DNA from: Verrucomicrobiota bacterium
GTDB taxonomy: Bacteria; Verrucomicrobiota; Verrucomicrobiia; Chthoniobacterales; Terrimicrobiaceae
Length of the DNA: 64,000 nt
Direction: 5' to 3'
Assembly (NCBI GenBank): GCA_026398255.1
Contig: JAPLTG010000028.1
Coordinates: 62,001 to 126,000, forward strand
This document shows, in pieces, positions 28,366-37,211 of the stretch. Each line of letters starts with the position of its first letter. Within the stretch, counting starts at the first letter, position 1. The notes beneath the pieces are model-generated. The model searched no databases, was not told the DNA's origin, and was given only the letters and a program-made list of their open reading frames with translations. Both the position numbers and the translations under genes were made by a program.

Positions 28366-29427
28366 ATGAGCATCCAAGCCACCCATATCTCCAAAACCTT
28401 CGGCGACTACCGAGCCCTCGAAAATGTCTCGCTCACCGTCCCCGACGGCCGTCTCGTTTCGCTCCTCGGTCCCTCCGGTTCAGGAAAAACCACGCTCCTG
28501 CGCATCCTCGCTGGCCTCGAATATCCCGACCCCGACGCCCTCGGCCGCGTGCTCTTCCACGGCGAGGATGTCACCGACCTCGCCCCGGGAAAACGCGGCG
28601 TCGGTTTTGTGTTTCAGCACTACGCCCTCTTCCGGCACATGACCGTGGAAAAAAATATCTCCTTCGGCCTCCGCGCCATGCCCCTCTCGAAGCGTCCCTC
28701 GACTGACGAAATCCGCAAACGCGTGAACCACCTCCTCGAACTCGTTCAACTCAACGGTTTGAACAAACGCTATCCCTCCGAACTCTCCGGCGGCCAGCGC
28801 CAGCGCGTTGCTCTGGCCCGCGCCCTCGCCGTGGAACCCCGCGTGCTCCTGCTCGACGAACCCTTCGGCGCGCTCGACGCCAAGGTCCGCAAAGATCTCC
28901 GCCGCTGGCTGCGCACCTTCCAGGAGGAAATCCAAATCACCACCATCTTCGTCACCCACGACCAGGAGGAAGCCCTCGAACTCGCCGACGAAGTCGTTGT
29001 GATGAACAACGCCCGCATCGAGCAAGTCGGCTCGCCGCAGGAGGTCTACGACAAACCGAAATCCCCCTTTGTCATCGAATTCCTCGGCAATGTGAACCGC
29101 TTCCGCGCCGGTGACTCCCACCACTCCACCGCCGAAGCCGGCGTTCTCTATGTCCGACCGCACGATGTCGAAATCCAGCCATCCGGCGCAACCCCGCACC
29201 AACAAGCGATCCCCGCCAAAGTGCTCCACATCTTTTCCGCCGGAAACTTCGCTCGGGTCGCCCTGGAACGAATCGGCACCCACGAACACTTCGAGGCCGA
29301 AGTCCCCCGCGAACGCCTCCGCGAACTCGCTCTCGAACAAGGGCACACGGTCACCGCCACCTTCCGCCACATCCGCCTCTTCGAAAAAAATGGCTTCATC
29401 GAGGATACGAACCTCTTAGCGCCATGA
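28366..29427 (+). CDS. cysA: Sulfate/thiosulfate import ATP-binding protein CysA
   Basis: 353 residues. Walker [14 protein letters not shown]-loop VFQHYALF, signature [15 protein letters not shown], Walker [20 protein letters not shown] and H-loop [10 protein letters not shown], which matches CysA; the C-terminal part (about 240-353) is the TOBE-like regulatory domain. It hydrolyses ATP for sulfate import. Its stop overlaps the start of the M14 peptidase gene (ATGA at 29424). Confidence 0.95.
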   Translation: MSIQATHISKTFGDYRALENVSLTVPDGRLVSLLGPSGSGKTTLLRILAGLEYPDPDALGRVLFHGEDVTDLAPGKRGVGFVFQHYALFRHMTVEKNISFGLRAMPLSKRPSTDEIRKRVNHLLELVQLNGLNKRYPSELSGGQRQRVALARALAVEPRVLLLDEPFGALDAKVRKDLRRWLRTFQEEIQITTIFVTHDQEEALELADEVVVMNNARIEQVGSPQEVYDKPKSPFVIEFLGNVNRFRAGDSHHSTAEAGVLYVRPHDVEIQPSGATPHQQAIPAKVLHIFSAGNFARVALERIGTHEHFEAEVPRERLRELALEQGHTVTATFRHIRLFEKNGFIEDTNLLAP

Positions 29428-30242
29428 TTTCGAAAACAAATTCCCCGTCCATGGATACCAGGCTACGGAAACACAGCATCGCCGAGCTCTTCGAGCCGCT
29501 CACAGATCTCGCGACAGAATCCGAGAGACTCTTTCCCGCGCATTTGGAGTTCACCGATCCACGGGGTTCAACCACAAGCATTCCGCGATTTCTTTTCACC
29601 GGTCCCGGCGAACGCTCCACTTTTTTGCGGGTTGGCATCTTTGCGGGCATCCACGGCGATGAGGTCAGCGGCATCCATGCCGCAGTGGAGCTCCTCCGCC
29701 GTCTCCATGAAAACCCCGATCCGGTTACTGGCTACGAGTTGTTTGTTTATCCGGTTTGCAATCCGTGGGGCTTCTCGCAAAACACCCGCTGGCTGAAAAG
29801 CGGAGCAGACATGAACCGCGAATTCTGGCGCGGCTCCAACGAGGTCGAAGTCCTGATGCTCGAGGGGCAACTCCTGCGCCTCACCTTCGACGGCATCATC
29901 GCTCTGCATACCGACGATACCAGCCACGGTCTTTACGGCTTTGCCAAGGGCCACCAACTCACGCGACATGTTCTCGAGCCCGCGCTTGAGTCTGCCTCAC
30001 GCTTCCTGCCAAGGAACTTCGACCGTAGCATCGACAACTTCCAAGCCAATCAAGGCATCATTGAGCAAGGATACCCCGGCATCCTTGGAGCCCCGCCCAC
30101 ACAATCACCTCAACCCTTTGAGATCGTTTTCGAAACCCCGCATCAGACTCCCGCCGATCTCCAGACCGCCGCGCACATCGCTGCCATCACGGCGATTCTT
30201 GAGAACTACCGATCCCTCATCTCTCACGCCCAAAATATCTAA
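29424..30242 (+). CDS. M14-family metallopeptidase/deacylase in the sulfate operon
   Basis: 272 residues. Zinc-site motif GIHGDEVSG at about 77-85; [20 protein letters not shown] carries the substrate-binding Asn-Arg; LHTDDT and VFETPH give the third zinc ligand and the catalytic Glu. No signal peptide. It is translationally coupled to cysA through ATGA, which ties it to sulfate uptake although no such link is known for this family. Paralogue of the gene at 7762-8559. Possible substrates: an acylated or glutamyl-linked sulfur compound; this is speculation. Confidence 0.8.
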   Translation: MISKTNSPSMDTRLRKHSIAELFEPLTDLATESERLFPAHLEFTDPRGSTTSIPRFLFTGPGERSTFLRVGIFAGIHGDEVSGIHAAVELLRRLHENPDPVTGYELFVYPVCNPWGFSQNTRWLKSGADMNREFWRGSNEVEVLMLEGQLLRLTFDGIIALHTDDTSHGLYGFAKGHQLTRHVLEPALESASRFLPRNFDRSIDNFQANQGIIEQGYPGILGAPPTQSPQPFEIVFETPHQTPADLQTAAHIAAITAILENYRSLISHAQNI

Positions 30243-30275
30243 AAACCAATCGTGGCGTTTGTGCGCTTGGCACAG

Positions 30276-30413
30276 TTACTGGAAGCCCAAGTCAAGGTCA
30301 TCGAGCATCCGTGCTTGGAGGTCTTTTTCGAAGAACGCCTTCATCATGTAAGCTGTGGCGCCGGCTTTGATGGCCGCGATGATTGCTTGGCGCTTGCCCT
30401 TGGTGGCGAGCAT
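30276..30413 (-). pseudogene. Relic of a CheY-like response-regulator receiver domain
   Basis: A 45-codon open frame reads MLATKGKRQAIIAAIKAGAT, then AYMMKAFFEKDLQARMLDD. This matches the last third of CheY-type receivers: the strand with Thr/Ser, the A-I-x-A-G-A-x-x-Y helix and strand, and the K-P-F switch lysine, here K-A-F. A stop codon lies just upstream in frame and there is no phospho-acceptor half. I read it as a decayed gene fragment. The surrounding 30243-30464 holds nothing else I can support. Confidence 0.5.
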
Positions 30414-30464
30414 CAGAGCATGGTTTCAGATGGAGAGCCATCGAGCGGCGTCAAACCAAAAGCC

Positions 30465-30899
30465 TCAATCCCGGTGATAGGGCGAACCAGCGAGGATCGA
30501 TTCGGCGCGGTAGAGTTGCTCGAGAGCGACCAGCAGGGCCAGTTCGTGCTGGAGGGTTTGAGGGCCGAGAGACCAAAGCAGATCGGCTTCCGCGCGGGCC
30601 GAGGCGTCCCATCCATCCGAAGGCCCGACCAGCAATGCACACCGAGAGACCCCACGGTTCTGGAGGGTTTGGATTTCCGTCGCGAAGGCCCGACTCGAAA
30701 ATTGCCGGCCCCGCTCATCGAGAAGAATCCGGAAACTCCCCTTGGCGAGTTCATCCATTTTTTCCGCGAGACGAGCGCCGGTTTTGACGAAGTGGATTTC
30801 GAATTTTGAGCAACCCGCGAGACGGCGACCGTATTCCTCGATGCCCAACTTGGCAAAATCCAGCGCGGGCTTCCCGGCGGCGATGACTTTCCAGATCAA
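30465..30899 (-). CDS. rlmH: 23S rRNA (pseudouridine1915-N3)-methyltransferase RlmH
   Basis: 144 residues, close to the usual 155. The SPOUT-class knot motifs are present: LLDERGRQFSSRAFA, ALLVGPSDGW and the C-terminal LEQLYRAESILAGSPYHRD, the RlmH hallmark. It methylates pseudouridine 1915 in helix 69 with S-adenosylmethionine. The start is a TTG at 30899 overlapping the lipA stop (TTGA). Confidence 0.93.
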   Translation of the reverse strand: MIWKVIAAGKPALDFAKLGIEEYGRRLAGCSKFEIHFVKTGARLAEKMDELAKGSFRILLDERGRQFSSRAFATEIQTLQNRGVSRCALLVGPSDGWDASARAEADLLWSLGPQTLQHELALLVALEQLYRAESILAGSPYHRD

Positions 30900-31783
30900 C
30901 GCTGGACCGGGTTGAAGTCCGCCGCGTGGTAGGAACTGCGAACAAGCGGTCCGCTGGCGACAAATTCGAAGCCCTTGTTGCGCGCGATCGTGCCGTAGAG
31001 CTCGAAAGTCTCCGGGCTGATGTATTCGAGAACCGGCAGGTGGTTCGGCGTCGGGCGGAGATATTGGCCGAGCGTGAGCACTTTCACGCCGGATTCGCGG
31101 AGGTCATCCATCGCTTGGAAAAGTTCGATCTCCGTTTCGCCGAGTCCGAGCATCAATCCACTCTTCGTCATGATGTCCGGGCGGAGTTCTCCGGCGCGCT
31201 TAAGGAAATCCAGCGAGAGCCGGTATTTCGCACGGGAACGGACGAGTGGCGTGAGACGCTCGACGGTTTCGAGGTTGTGGTTGAAAACATCCGGGGCGGC
31301 CTCGAGCACTCGCTGGAGCGGTTCGTCCTTGCCGTTGAAATCGGGAACCAAAACCTCGATGACGATCTTGGGATCAAGAGCACGGATGGCCTCGATGGTG
31401 CGGGCGAAGTGATCCGCCCCGCCATCCGCAAGATCATCGCGCGCCACGGCAGTGACCACGACATGCTTGAGCCCGAGGCGCTTGACGCCCTCCGCCACGC
31501 GCTGCGGCTCATCCTGCTCGAGCGGGAAGGGCTTTGCGGTATCGACCGCGCAAAACCCGCAAGCACGGGTGCAGCGATCGCCAGCGATCATGAAAGTCGC
31601 CGTGCCGCTGCTCCAGCACTCCCAGCGGTTCGGGCACTGCGCGCTCTCGCAAACGGTGTGAAGCCGCAGATCGGAAATCAGCCCCTTGGTCGAAAAAAAG
31701 ACCGGATTCGATGGCAAGCGAACCTTGATCCAGTCGGGTTTCTTGGCTTGGTGGAGCGCGGGATCGATTTTGATGGTGGCCAT
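30896..31783 (-). CDS. lipA: Lipoyl synthase
   Basis: 295 residues. Two Fe-S clusters are shown: the auxiliary cluster cysteines C45-x4-C50-x5-C56 (CESAQCPNRWEC) and the radical-SAM triad C71-x3-C75-x2-C78 (CTRACGFC). The end has the LTLGQYLRPTPNHL and SSYHA pieces; the family's final R-S-S-Y motif is complete. It inserts sulfur into the octanoyl groups of lipoyl proteins. An open frame continues upstream but overlaps the GH1 gene; ATG 31783 fits the family length. lipB is not in the window. Confidence 0.95.
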   Translation of the reverse strand: MATIKIDPALHQAKKPDWIKVRLPSNPVFFSTKGLISDLRLHTVCESAQCPNRWECWSSGTATFMIAGDRCTRACGFCAVDTAKPFPLEQDEPQRVAEGVKRLGLKHVVVTAVARDDLADGGADHFARTIEAIRALDPKIVIEVLVPDFNGKDEPLQRVLEAAPDVFNHNLETVERLTPLVRSRAKYRLSLDFLKRAGELRPDIMTKSGLMLGLGETEIELFQAMDDLRESGVKVLTLGQYLRPTPNHLPVLEYISPETFELYGTIARNKGFEFVASGPLVRSSYHAADFNPVQR

Positions 31784-31787
31784 GCGG

Positions 31788-31808
31788 AAAAAAAGTTGCG
31801 GAAACGCA
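31788..31808 (-). terminator. Weak candidate Rho-independent terminator after the GH1 gene
   Basis: On the minus strand TGCG-TTTC-CGCA is followed by ACTTTTTTT. The stem has only 4-5 bp, so termination may be partial. It lies between the GH1 stop (31845) and the lipA start (31783) and would separate the two transcription units. Confidence 0.3.
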
Positions 31809-31844
31809 GGTGGGAATTTTCTCCCTACGCCTCGGGCTGTCAAT

Positions 31845-33371
31845 TCAACTTCCCACGCCACCGAGCCCCAATTCCCGAACGAGTCGAGCGTAGGTGCGGG
31901 AGGGATTGTCGCCCATGTGGTCCACAGGCAAGCGCTCCAGCCCTTTCGCAAAATCAATCCGGTAAAGCCCGAAGCGTGGTGTGAACGAGCCCCACTCGTA
32001 GTTATCGGTGAGCGACCAGTGCAGGTATCCGATCAGCGGCACGCCTTGATCGAGCATTCGCCGAACCTCGCGTAGGTGGGCCTCGAGATAATCGCTACGC
32101 AGAATTTTATCAGGGCGGTGAGCGACGACGGAGTTGTCCCGACTGCACCGCTGGGACATGCCGTTTTCGGCGATCAGGATTCCCAGGCCGGGGAAGGCTT
32201 TCGCGTAATACGAACAAAAAGCCGTCATGCCTTCGGGCAGAAAATGCCAGTCCCACCACTTGCTCGTGAGCACATCGAACAAATGCGCGGAGACGCTTCG
32301 GCTTTTGAATTCGAGATCCGAAAAATCCGGCATCCGCAGCGCGTGGCTGAGGAACGGGTCGTAGTAGTCCACGCCGAGGTAGTCGAGCGTGCTGTCGCGC
32401 TTGGCCCGCTCCAATTCGCGCAAAAAGAATCCGCACCCTTCCTCTGTAGCGGCTCGGGAGGCGAGGAAATTGGCGAGCGCGTGGAGACTGGCGCCGGCGA
32501 GCGCGGCAAGGTCCGTGCGGCGGCGCAGGGCAGCGACTCCGAAGTGGAGGGACAAATCCTCGGCGCGTGATTTAAAATATCCGCCGACTTCGGCAGGCTT
32601 CACTCCGGTTTTTCTGAGGCAAAGCAAGTCGAGCAACATCACATCCGACCAATACACATCGCTGCAAAAGGTGTTCATCGAGACGAGCGGCTTCGACCAG
32701 CCGCGGGATTCGTAAAGATCGTGGACTGCGTTGTAGCCACGCACATGCGCCGCCAGCAGGCGGTTGTAGGCTCGAAGGCCGATCGCCACGCCCGCATCCG
32801 GCCCGCCGGGAAAGCAGCGGTTCAGATAGGTATTCAGCACGAGCATGTTTGGCTCGTTGATGGTGACATACCAACGCACCGGCGCTTGGCCATGGACATC
32901 CACCAAGCGATCGTTCAACCGGGTGATCGTGTGCCTGACGAAGATTTCAAAGAGATCGACCGTCTCATCCATGAGCCATGCATCGATGCCCAGCCAGGCG
33001 GGATGCGTGAAATGTTGGAGCGTTACGACAGGCTCCAAGCCTTCCTCGCGGCAGGCGGCGATGCGCAGCGCATAGGCATCGATCGCCTCGTTGTCGAACT
33101 CCGGCGCGGCCCCACGGGCGGTGGAGGTCGACGGCTGAATCCGCGCCCACTCGAGACCGAGGCGGAAGGAATTCAAGCCAAGTCCTCGCGTGAGCCGGAA
33201 ATCCTCGCGGTATCGATTCCAGAAATCCACAGCGGCTCCGGTTTTTTGAACTCTCCCGGAGGCCTCGCAGCCACCCCAGTTGTTTTTCGGCTCGCCGGGG
33301 CCGTTGTAGCCTCCCTCGCTTTGGTAGCCCGAGGTGGCGACTCCAATAAGAAATGATTTCATCGGCTCCAT
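31845..33371 (-). CDS. Glycoside hydrolase family 1 protein (beta-glycosidase)
   Basis: 508 residues. GH1 catalytic pair: acid/base in YVTINEPNM (about residue 178) and nucleophile in LIAENGMS; also WHFLPEGM and DNYEWGSF near the end, typical of the sugar-binding pocket. No signal peptide. It starts two bases after the GT28-type gene stop, so the two are probably in one operon, pairing a glycolipid-type transferase with a glycosidase. Substrate is not shown. Confidence 0.88.
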   Translation of the reverse strand: MEPMKSFLIGVATSGYQSEGGYNGPGEPKNNWGGCEASGRVQKTGAAVDFWNRYREDFRLTRGLGLNSFRLGLEWARIQPSTSTARGAAPEFDNEAIDAYALRIAACREEGLEPVVTLQHFTHPAWLGIDAWLMDETVDLFEIFVRHTITRLNDRLVDVHGQAPVRWYVTINEPNMLVLNTYLNRCFPGGPDAGVAIGLRAYNRLLAAHVRGYNAVHDLYESRGWSKPLVSMNTFCSDVYWSDVMLLDLLCLRKTGVKPAEVGGYFKSRAEDLSLHFGVAALRRRTDLAALAGASLHALANFLASRAATEEGCGFFLRELERAKRDSTLDYLGVDYYDPFLSHALRMPDFSDLEFKSRSVSAHLFDVLTSKWWDWHFLPEGMTAFCSYYAKAFPGLGILIAENGMSQRCSRDNSVVAHRPDKILRSDYLEAHLREVRRMLDQGVPLIGYLHWSLTDNYEWGSFTPRFGLYRIDFAKGLERLPVDHMGDNPSRTYARLVRELGLGGVGS

Positions 33372-33373
33372 GC

Positions 33374-34558
33374 TCAGGTCCCCTCGGCGATTCGCTTGCG
33401 GAGAACCTTCTCGCGAAGCTTGGAAATAATGACTGGCCGCTTCTCAGGCTCCTCCAGCGTGATTCGCGCGATGTCCCGGGCGGCATTCGGGCGGCCCAGT
33501 TGGCGCGCCGCCTCCCGCATCCGCTCCAGGCGGGGGGGATCATCGATCAGACGGCGAAGTTTGTGGGCGACCAGCGTCACCTCGGTGCACTTCACAGCAG
33601 CGCCGGCTTCGAGGAGCACATCGGAGTTTCGCTCTTCCTGTCCTCCGATCGGGTCGAGAATCATCATGGGCAGGCCCCGCGCCAAAGCCTCGGCGGTCGT
33701 CATTCCTCCGGGTTTCGTGAGAATCATTGTGGAGGCGGCCATGAGTTCTGAGATTTCCGCCGTGTAGCCAAGAACGCGGAAGTCCCCCGGCCGGGATTTG
33801 ACCAGTTGCACGATGTCGTCCTGCATTTCCTCGTTGCGACCGCACACAATCACCGCCTGAAAATCCCGATCGAGATTCAGGAGCTGACGGACGACTGCCG
33901 TCGCCGGACTCAGGCCCAGTGCGCCTCCAACCACCAAAAAAGTCGGGCGCCCCACTTGCAATCCATGCCGCCGCAACACGGCATCGGCATTCACCGGTTG
34001 CGCGAATTCGGGTTCGACGGGAATTCCCGTGATCATGATGCGGTCGCCAGGCAGGCCGAGCGCCTCCATGTGGATTTTGTCATCTTCCTGAGCCACGAAA
34101 TACCAATTGAACGCCCGCGTGATCCAAAACGCATGGAAGTGAAAATCCGTAACCACCACGCCGAGGCGCGCCTCCAATTTCCCATTCGCGATGAGCCAGG
34201 AAATCACCCCCGCCGGCATGAAATGGGTGCAGAGGATCACATCGGGCCGAAAATCTTTCACGAGACTCATCAACGGCAGCGCCTGCGGAAGGTCGATCGC
34301 GAGGCGGCTTTTGTCCGCGACCCACGGGTCATCGCTCGTCTCATACCACCAGCCGAGAAATTCCGGCAGCATCTCGGAGAGTTTTTTGTAGAGCGTCGAG
34401 TAGAACTGCTTGTGCAGGATATTCGTGTGATCGAGCGAATCGTCACACAGCACCTCTTCCACATCGGATCGCTCGCGCATCGCACGAGCCAAGGCGTCAG
34501 CGGCCTTTACATGCCCCGAGCCGACCGAGGCCGACAAAATCAAAACGCGCTTACCCAT
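33374..34558 (-). CDS. GT28-type diacylglycerol/MGDG-synthase-like glycosyltransferase
   Basis: 394 residues. N-terminal SASVGSGHVKAADAL is the loop of UgtP/MGD1-type enzymes; middle CTHFMPAGVISWL and VVVTDFHFHAFW; C-terminal donor site LTKPGGMTTAEALARGLPM and DPIGGQEERN. Such enzymes add glucose or galactose to diacylglycerol at the membrane. The C-terminus is rich in Arg and Lys. The coupled GH1 gene may trim or recycle its product. Confidence 0.85.
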   Translation of the reverse strand: MGKRVLILSASVGSGHVKAADALARAMRERSDVEEVLCDDSLDHTNILHKQFYSTLYKKLSEMLPEFLGWWYETSDDPWVADKSRLAIDLPQALPLMSLVKDFRPDVILCTHFMPAGVISWLIANGKLEARLGVVVTDFHFHAFWITRAFNWYFVAQEDDKIHMEALGLPGDRIMITGIPVEPEFAQPVNADAVLRRHGLQVGRPTFLVVGGALGLSPATAVVRQLLNLDRDFQAVIVCGRNEEMQDDIVQLVKSRPGDFRVLGYTAEISELMAASTMILTKPGGMTTAEALARGLPMMILDPIGGQEERNSDVLLEAGAAVKCTEVTLVAHKLRRLIDDPPRLERMREAARQLGRPNAARDIARITLEEPEKRPVIISKLREKVLRKRIAEGT

Positions 34559-34609
34559 TCGCCGCGCAACCTACCCCACCCCGCGCGCGCCACAAGCCCC
34601 TGATTCTAA

Positions 34610-36499
34610 TCAGCCCTGGAGACGCAGCATCCAGTTGTAAACAACCAGCCGCTCGGTCGGGATCGCGAGGTAGTCCGGCCCGGGAAGCGTGTTCCGGGCG
34701 AGGAATCCAAAAAGCACACTCTCCCAGCGCCGCATCAAGCGCCTCGGACAAGTCAGGATCAACTCCTGCGCGAGAATGTAGAAAACCCGGCTCTCCTCGA
34801 GCTCCAGCCCGCTCTCGGCAATCGCCCGCCGGAGGATCAACGGCACATCCGGCTCGCGCATGTAGCCGTGGTCTGCCGTGATCACACTCAGCCCGCCCGC
34901 CAACCGCCGCACCTCGATATTGTCAGCCTTCGCGAAAGGCTTTCCCCACGCGGAGTTCAGCAAAAGAATCGCGATATTCTCGGGCAGCACATGCATTCGC
35001 CGGAATTGCTCCAACACCCGCGCCGCCGCGTAGTCCGGATCTGATTGCCTTAAAACAAAAACCTGCGCGCCCGGAATCCGGCCCGTTCCATGATCTCCCG
35101 CGACCTGCTCCAACCGCGCCAGCGAGGCTCCACGCTCGTCCAGCGACCGCCGCACCAAGTCCCGCCCTTTTCGCCAAGTCAGCATCACCACCCCCACCCC
35201 GGCGGCGATCAGCAGTGGCACCACGCCACCGTCCGCGAGTTTCGTCAGGCACGCGCCAAAGAGCGGCAAATCCAGACACAGCAACGCCACCAGCAAAAAC
35301 GCACCCTTCCAAGCCGCCAGCCCGCGACACCGCACCATCACATACGCGAATGCCACCGAGGTCGAAGCCATCGCCCCGGTCACCGCGATCCCATAAGCTC
35401 CCGCCAGCGCATCACTCGTCCGGAATCCCAGCACCAGCAAAATGCACAATGCCGCCAGCACGGCATTCACCACCGGAATGTAAACCTGACCGCGCGATTC
35501 GGCGTCCGTGTGTTTCACATATAGCCTCGGCAGATACCCCAAATCCATCGCCTGACTCGCGAGCGAGAACACCCCGCTGATCAACGCCTGCGAGGCGATC
35601 ACCGTCGCCAGCGTCGCCAAAATCACGAGCGCCCCGCGCCAATGCGGATCGGGCAAAAGCAGGAAAAACAAATTCGTCTCCAACGCCGCCTCGGGCAACC
35701 GCCGCACCAGCGCTGCCTGGCCGAGGTAGTTCAGCACGAGCGATGGAAAGACCACCCATTTCCACGCCCGCACAATCGGCCCCCGGCCGAAATGCCCCAG
35801 ATCCGCATAGAGCGCCTCGGCCCCCGTCACTGCCAGCACGACCGCACCCACCAACGCCCAAGCCCCCCAACCCCCGCGCGCCAACAACTCCGCCGCCAGC
35901 GCGGGATTGAACGCCTCGAGCACCCCAGGCTCCAAAAAAATCTGCCACGCCCCGAGCGCCGCCAACACCGCAAACCACACAACCATCACCGGCCCAAAAA
36001 GCCCGCCCAACCGCGCCACCCCGAATCTTTGTGAATAAAACAACGCCACCAAAATCGCCAAGCTCACCGGAAGCGAATAACTCGCCCACGCCGCATTCAC
36101 AGTCGCCAACCCCTCCACCGCACTCAGCACCGACACCGCCGGCGTGATCGCGCCGTCACCAAAAAGCAACGCCGCCCCGAAAATCATCAGCAACGCCAGA
36201 AACCCCCGATCCATAGCCGCCGAAGGCTTGCCGCCGAACGCCAACGCCATCAGCGCAAAAATCCCGCCCTCCCCGTTGTAGTCCGCCCGCATGACTAGCA
36301 GCACATATTTCACCGCCACCACGAGAAAGAGCGTCCACACAATCAGCGACGCCACCCCGGTCGCATCCGTCGCCCCTGTCAAAGCCACCGCCGTCTGAAA
36401 CGCATAAAGCGGGCTTGTTCCGATATCGCCAAAAACCACCCCCAGCGCCAAAAGCGCCATCCCCGCACCGCCCGCGTGTTTAGTTGATTCCAACCGCAT
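34610..36499 (-). CDS. kup: Potassium transporter Kup
   Basis: 629 residues from ATG 36499, the usual Kup length; the frame is open further upstream through the repeat patch, which I reject as coding. Twelve or so membrane segments; the Kup signature ALGVVFGDIGTSPLYAFQ opens the protein and GDGAITPAVSVLSAVEG follows. The last 150 residues are a cytoplasmic domain. It imports potassium with protons. G+C-rich, on the minus strand alone. Confidence 0.93.
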   Translation of the reverse strand: MRLESTKHAGGAGMALLALGVVFGDIGTSPLYAFQTAVALTGATDATGVASLIVWTLFLVVAVKYVLLVMRADYNGEGGIFALMALAFGGKPSAAMDRGFLALLMIFGAALLFGDGAITPAVSVLSAVEGLATVNAAWASYSLPVSLAILVALFYSQRFGVARLGGLFGPVMVVWFAVLAALGAWQIFLEPGVLEAFNPALAAELLARGGWGAWALVGAVVLAVTGAEALYADLGHFGRGPIVRAWKWVVFPSLVLNYLGQAALVRRLPEAALETNLFFLLLPDPHWRGALVILATLATVIASQALISGVFSLASQAMDLGYLPRLYVKHTDAESRGQVYIPVVNAVLAALCILLVLGFRTSDALAGAYGIAVTGAMASTSVAFAYVMVRCRGLAAWKGAFLLVALLCLDLPLFGACLTKLADGGVVPLLIAAGVGVVMLTWRKGRDLVRRSLDERGASLARLEQVAGDHGTGRIPGAQVFVLRQSDPDYAAARVLEQFRRMHVLPENIAILLLNSAWGKPFAKADNIEVRRLAGGLSVITADHGYMREPDVPLILRRAIAESGLELEESRVFYILAQELILTCPRRLMRRWESVLFGFLARNTLPGPDYLAIPTERLVVYNWMLRLQG

Positions 36500-36630
36500 G
36501 AGCGGCGATCCAAGCACGCCACCCGCCCGTAGAAAAGCCCTCGTCAGCCAAATCCTCGGAGTTGTTTTCAGGATGCACTGAGTGACATCACTCCTCCCGC
36601 GCCATGGCGGGCTCGGGTTCAGCCGCGTTT

Positions 36631-36772
36631 TCACATGTTTTGGACTCGAAGGGCGCCATGGATTTTTGCTCTCAAACCCTTTCCCCGGCGCCGACGGAGC
36701 GTCGCCCTCCAACTTTTGGATGGGGACGCGGTCTGCCTTTCGAAACCCGTTCCGGGTTCCGCTACGAACGGG
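36631..36772. repeat. 142-bp palindromic repeat, copy A
   Basis: Begins TCACATGTTTTGGACTCG and ends CTACGAACGGG. It contains nested inverted pairs, CCCGTTC with GAACGGG and AACCCG with CGGGTT. It translates plausibly in several frames only because of its composition; it lies in the non-coding gap between kup and vapC. Copy D at 37018 is nearly identical. Confidence 0.85.
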
Positions 36773-36793
36773 CGCGGGGTTGGTCCCGCGTAT

Positions 36794-36909
36794 TCACATG
36801 TTTTGGACTCGAAGAGCGCCATGGATTTTTGCTCTCAAACCCTTCCCCCGGCGCCGACGGAGCGTCGCCCTCCAACTTTTGGATGCGGACGCGGTCTGCC
36901 TTTCGAAAC
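36794..36909. repeat. Palindromic repeat, copy B (3' part replaced)
   Basis: Matches copies A and D from TCACATG up to TTTCGAAAC, then breaks directly into the truncated copy C, so the CCCGTTCCGGG tail is missing from this copy. It differs by a few bases (GATGCGGAC for GATGGGGAC). The join looks like recombination between two repeat copies. Confidence 0.8.
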
Positions 36910-36985
36910 GAGCGTCGCCCTCCAACTTTTGGATGGGGGCGCGGTCTGCCTTTCGAAACCCGTTCCGGGTTCCGCTACGAACGGG
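36910..36985. repeat. Palindromic repeat, copy C (5'-truncated)
   Basis: Starts inside the unit at GAGCGTCGCCCTCCAAC and continues to GAACGGG, giving only the last half of the 142-bp unit. It is directly fused to copy B. Confidence 0.8.
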
Positions 36986-37017
36986 ATTTGGGTCGGCTCG
37001 GGGTCGGTCCCGCGTAT

Positions 37018-37159
37018 TCACATGTTTTGGACTCGAAGAGCGCCATGGATTTTTGCTCTCAAACCCTTCCCCCGGCGCCGACGGAGCGTCGCCCTCCAAC
37101 TTTTGGATGGGAACGCGGTCTGCCTTTCGAAACCCGTTCCGGGTTCCGCTACGAACGGG
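37018..37159. repeat. 142-bp palindromic repeat, copy D
   Basis: Full-length unit identical or nearly so to copy A, including the CCCGTTC...GAACGGG pair (end at 37159). The spacer before it (GATTTGGGTCGGCTCGGGG) differs from the spacer after copy A. The gap 36500-37211 holds only these repeats plus short unique edges; I see no gene in it. Confidence 0.85.
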
Positions 37160-37211
37160 ATTTGGGATCCTGAGTTTTGATTCCGTGCGGGATGGCGGGG
37201 GAGAAAACCCC

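Noticed and set aside
30252-30809. Plus-strand open frame opposite rlmH
   Set aside because: Shadow of rlmH on the other strand with biased composition; no family features.
36500-36712. Kup open frame continuing upstream to 36712
   Set aside because: The extra 71 codons run into the palindromic repeat and do not match Kup; ATG 36499 gives the usual N-terminus.
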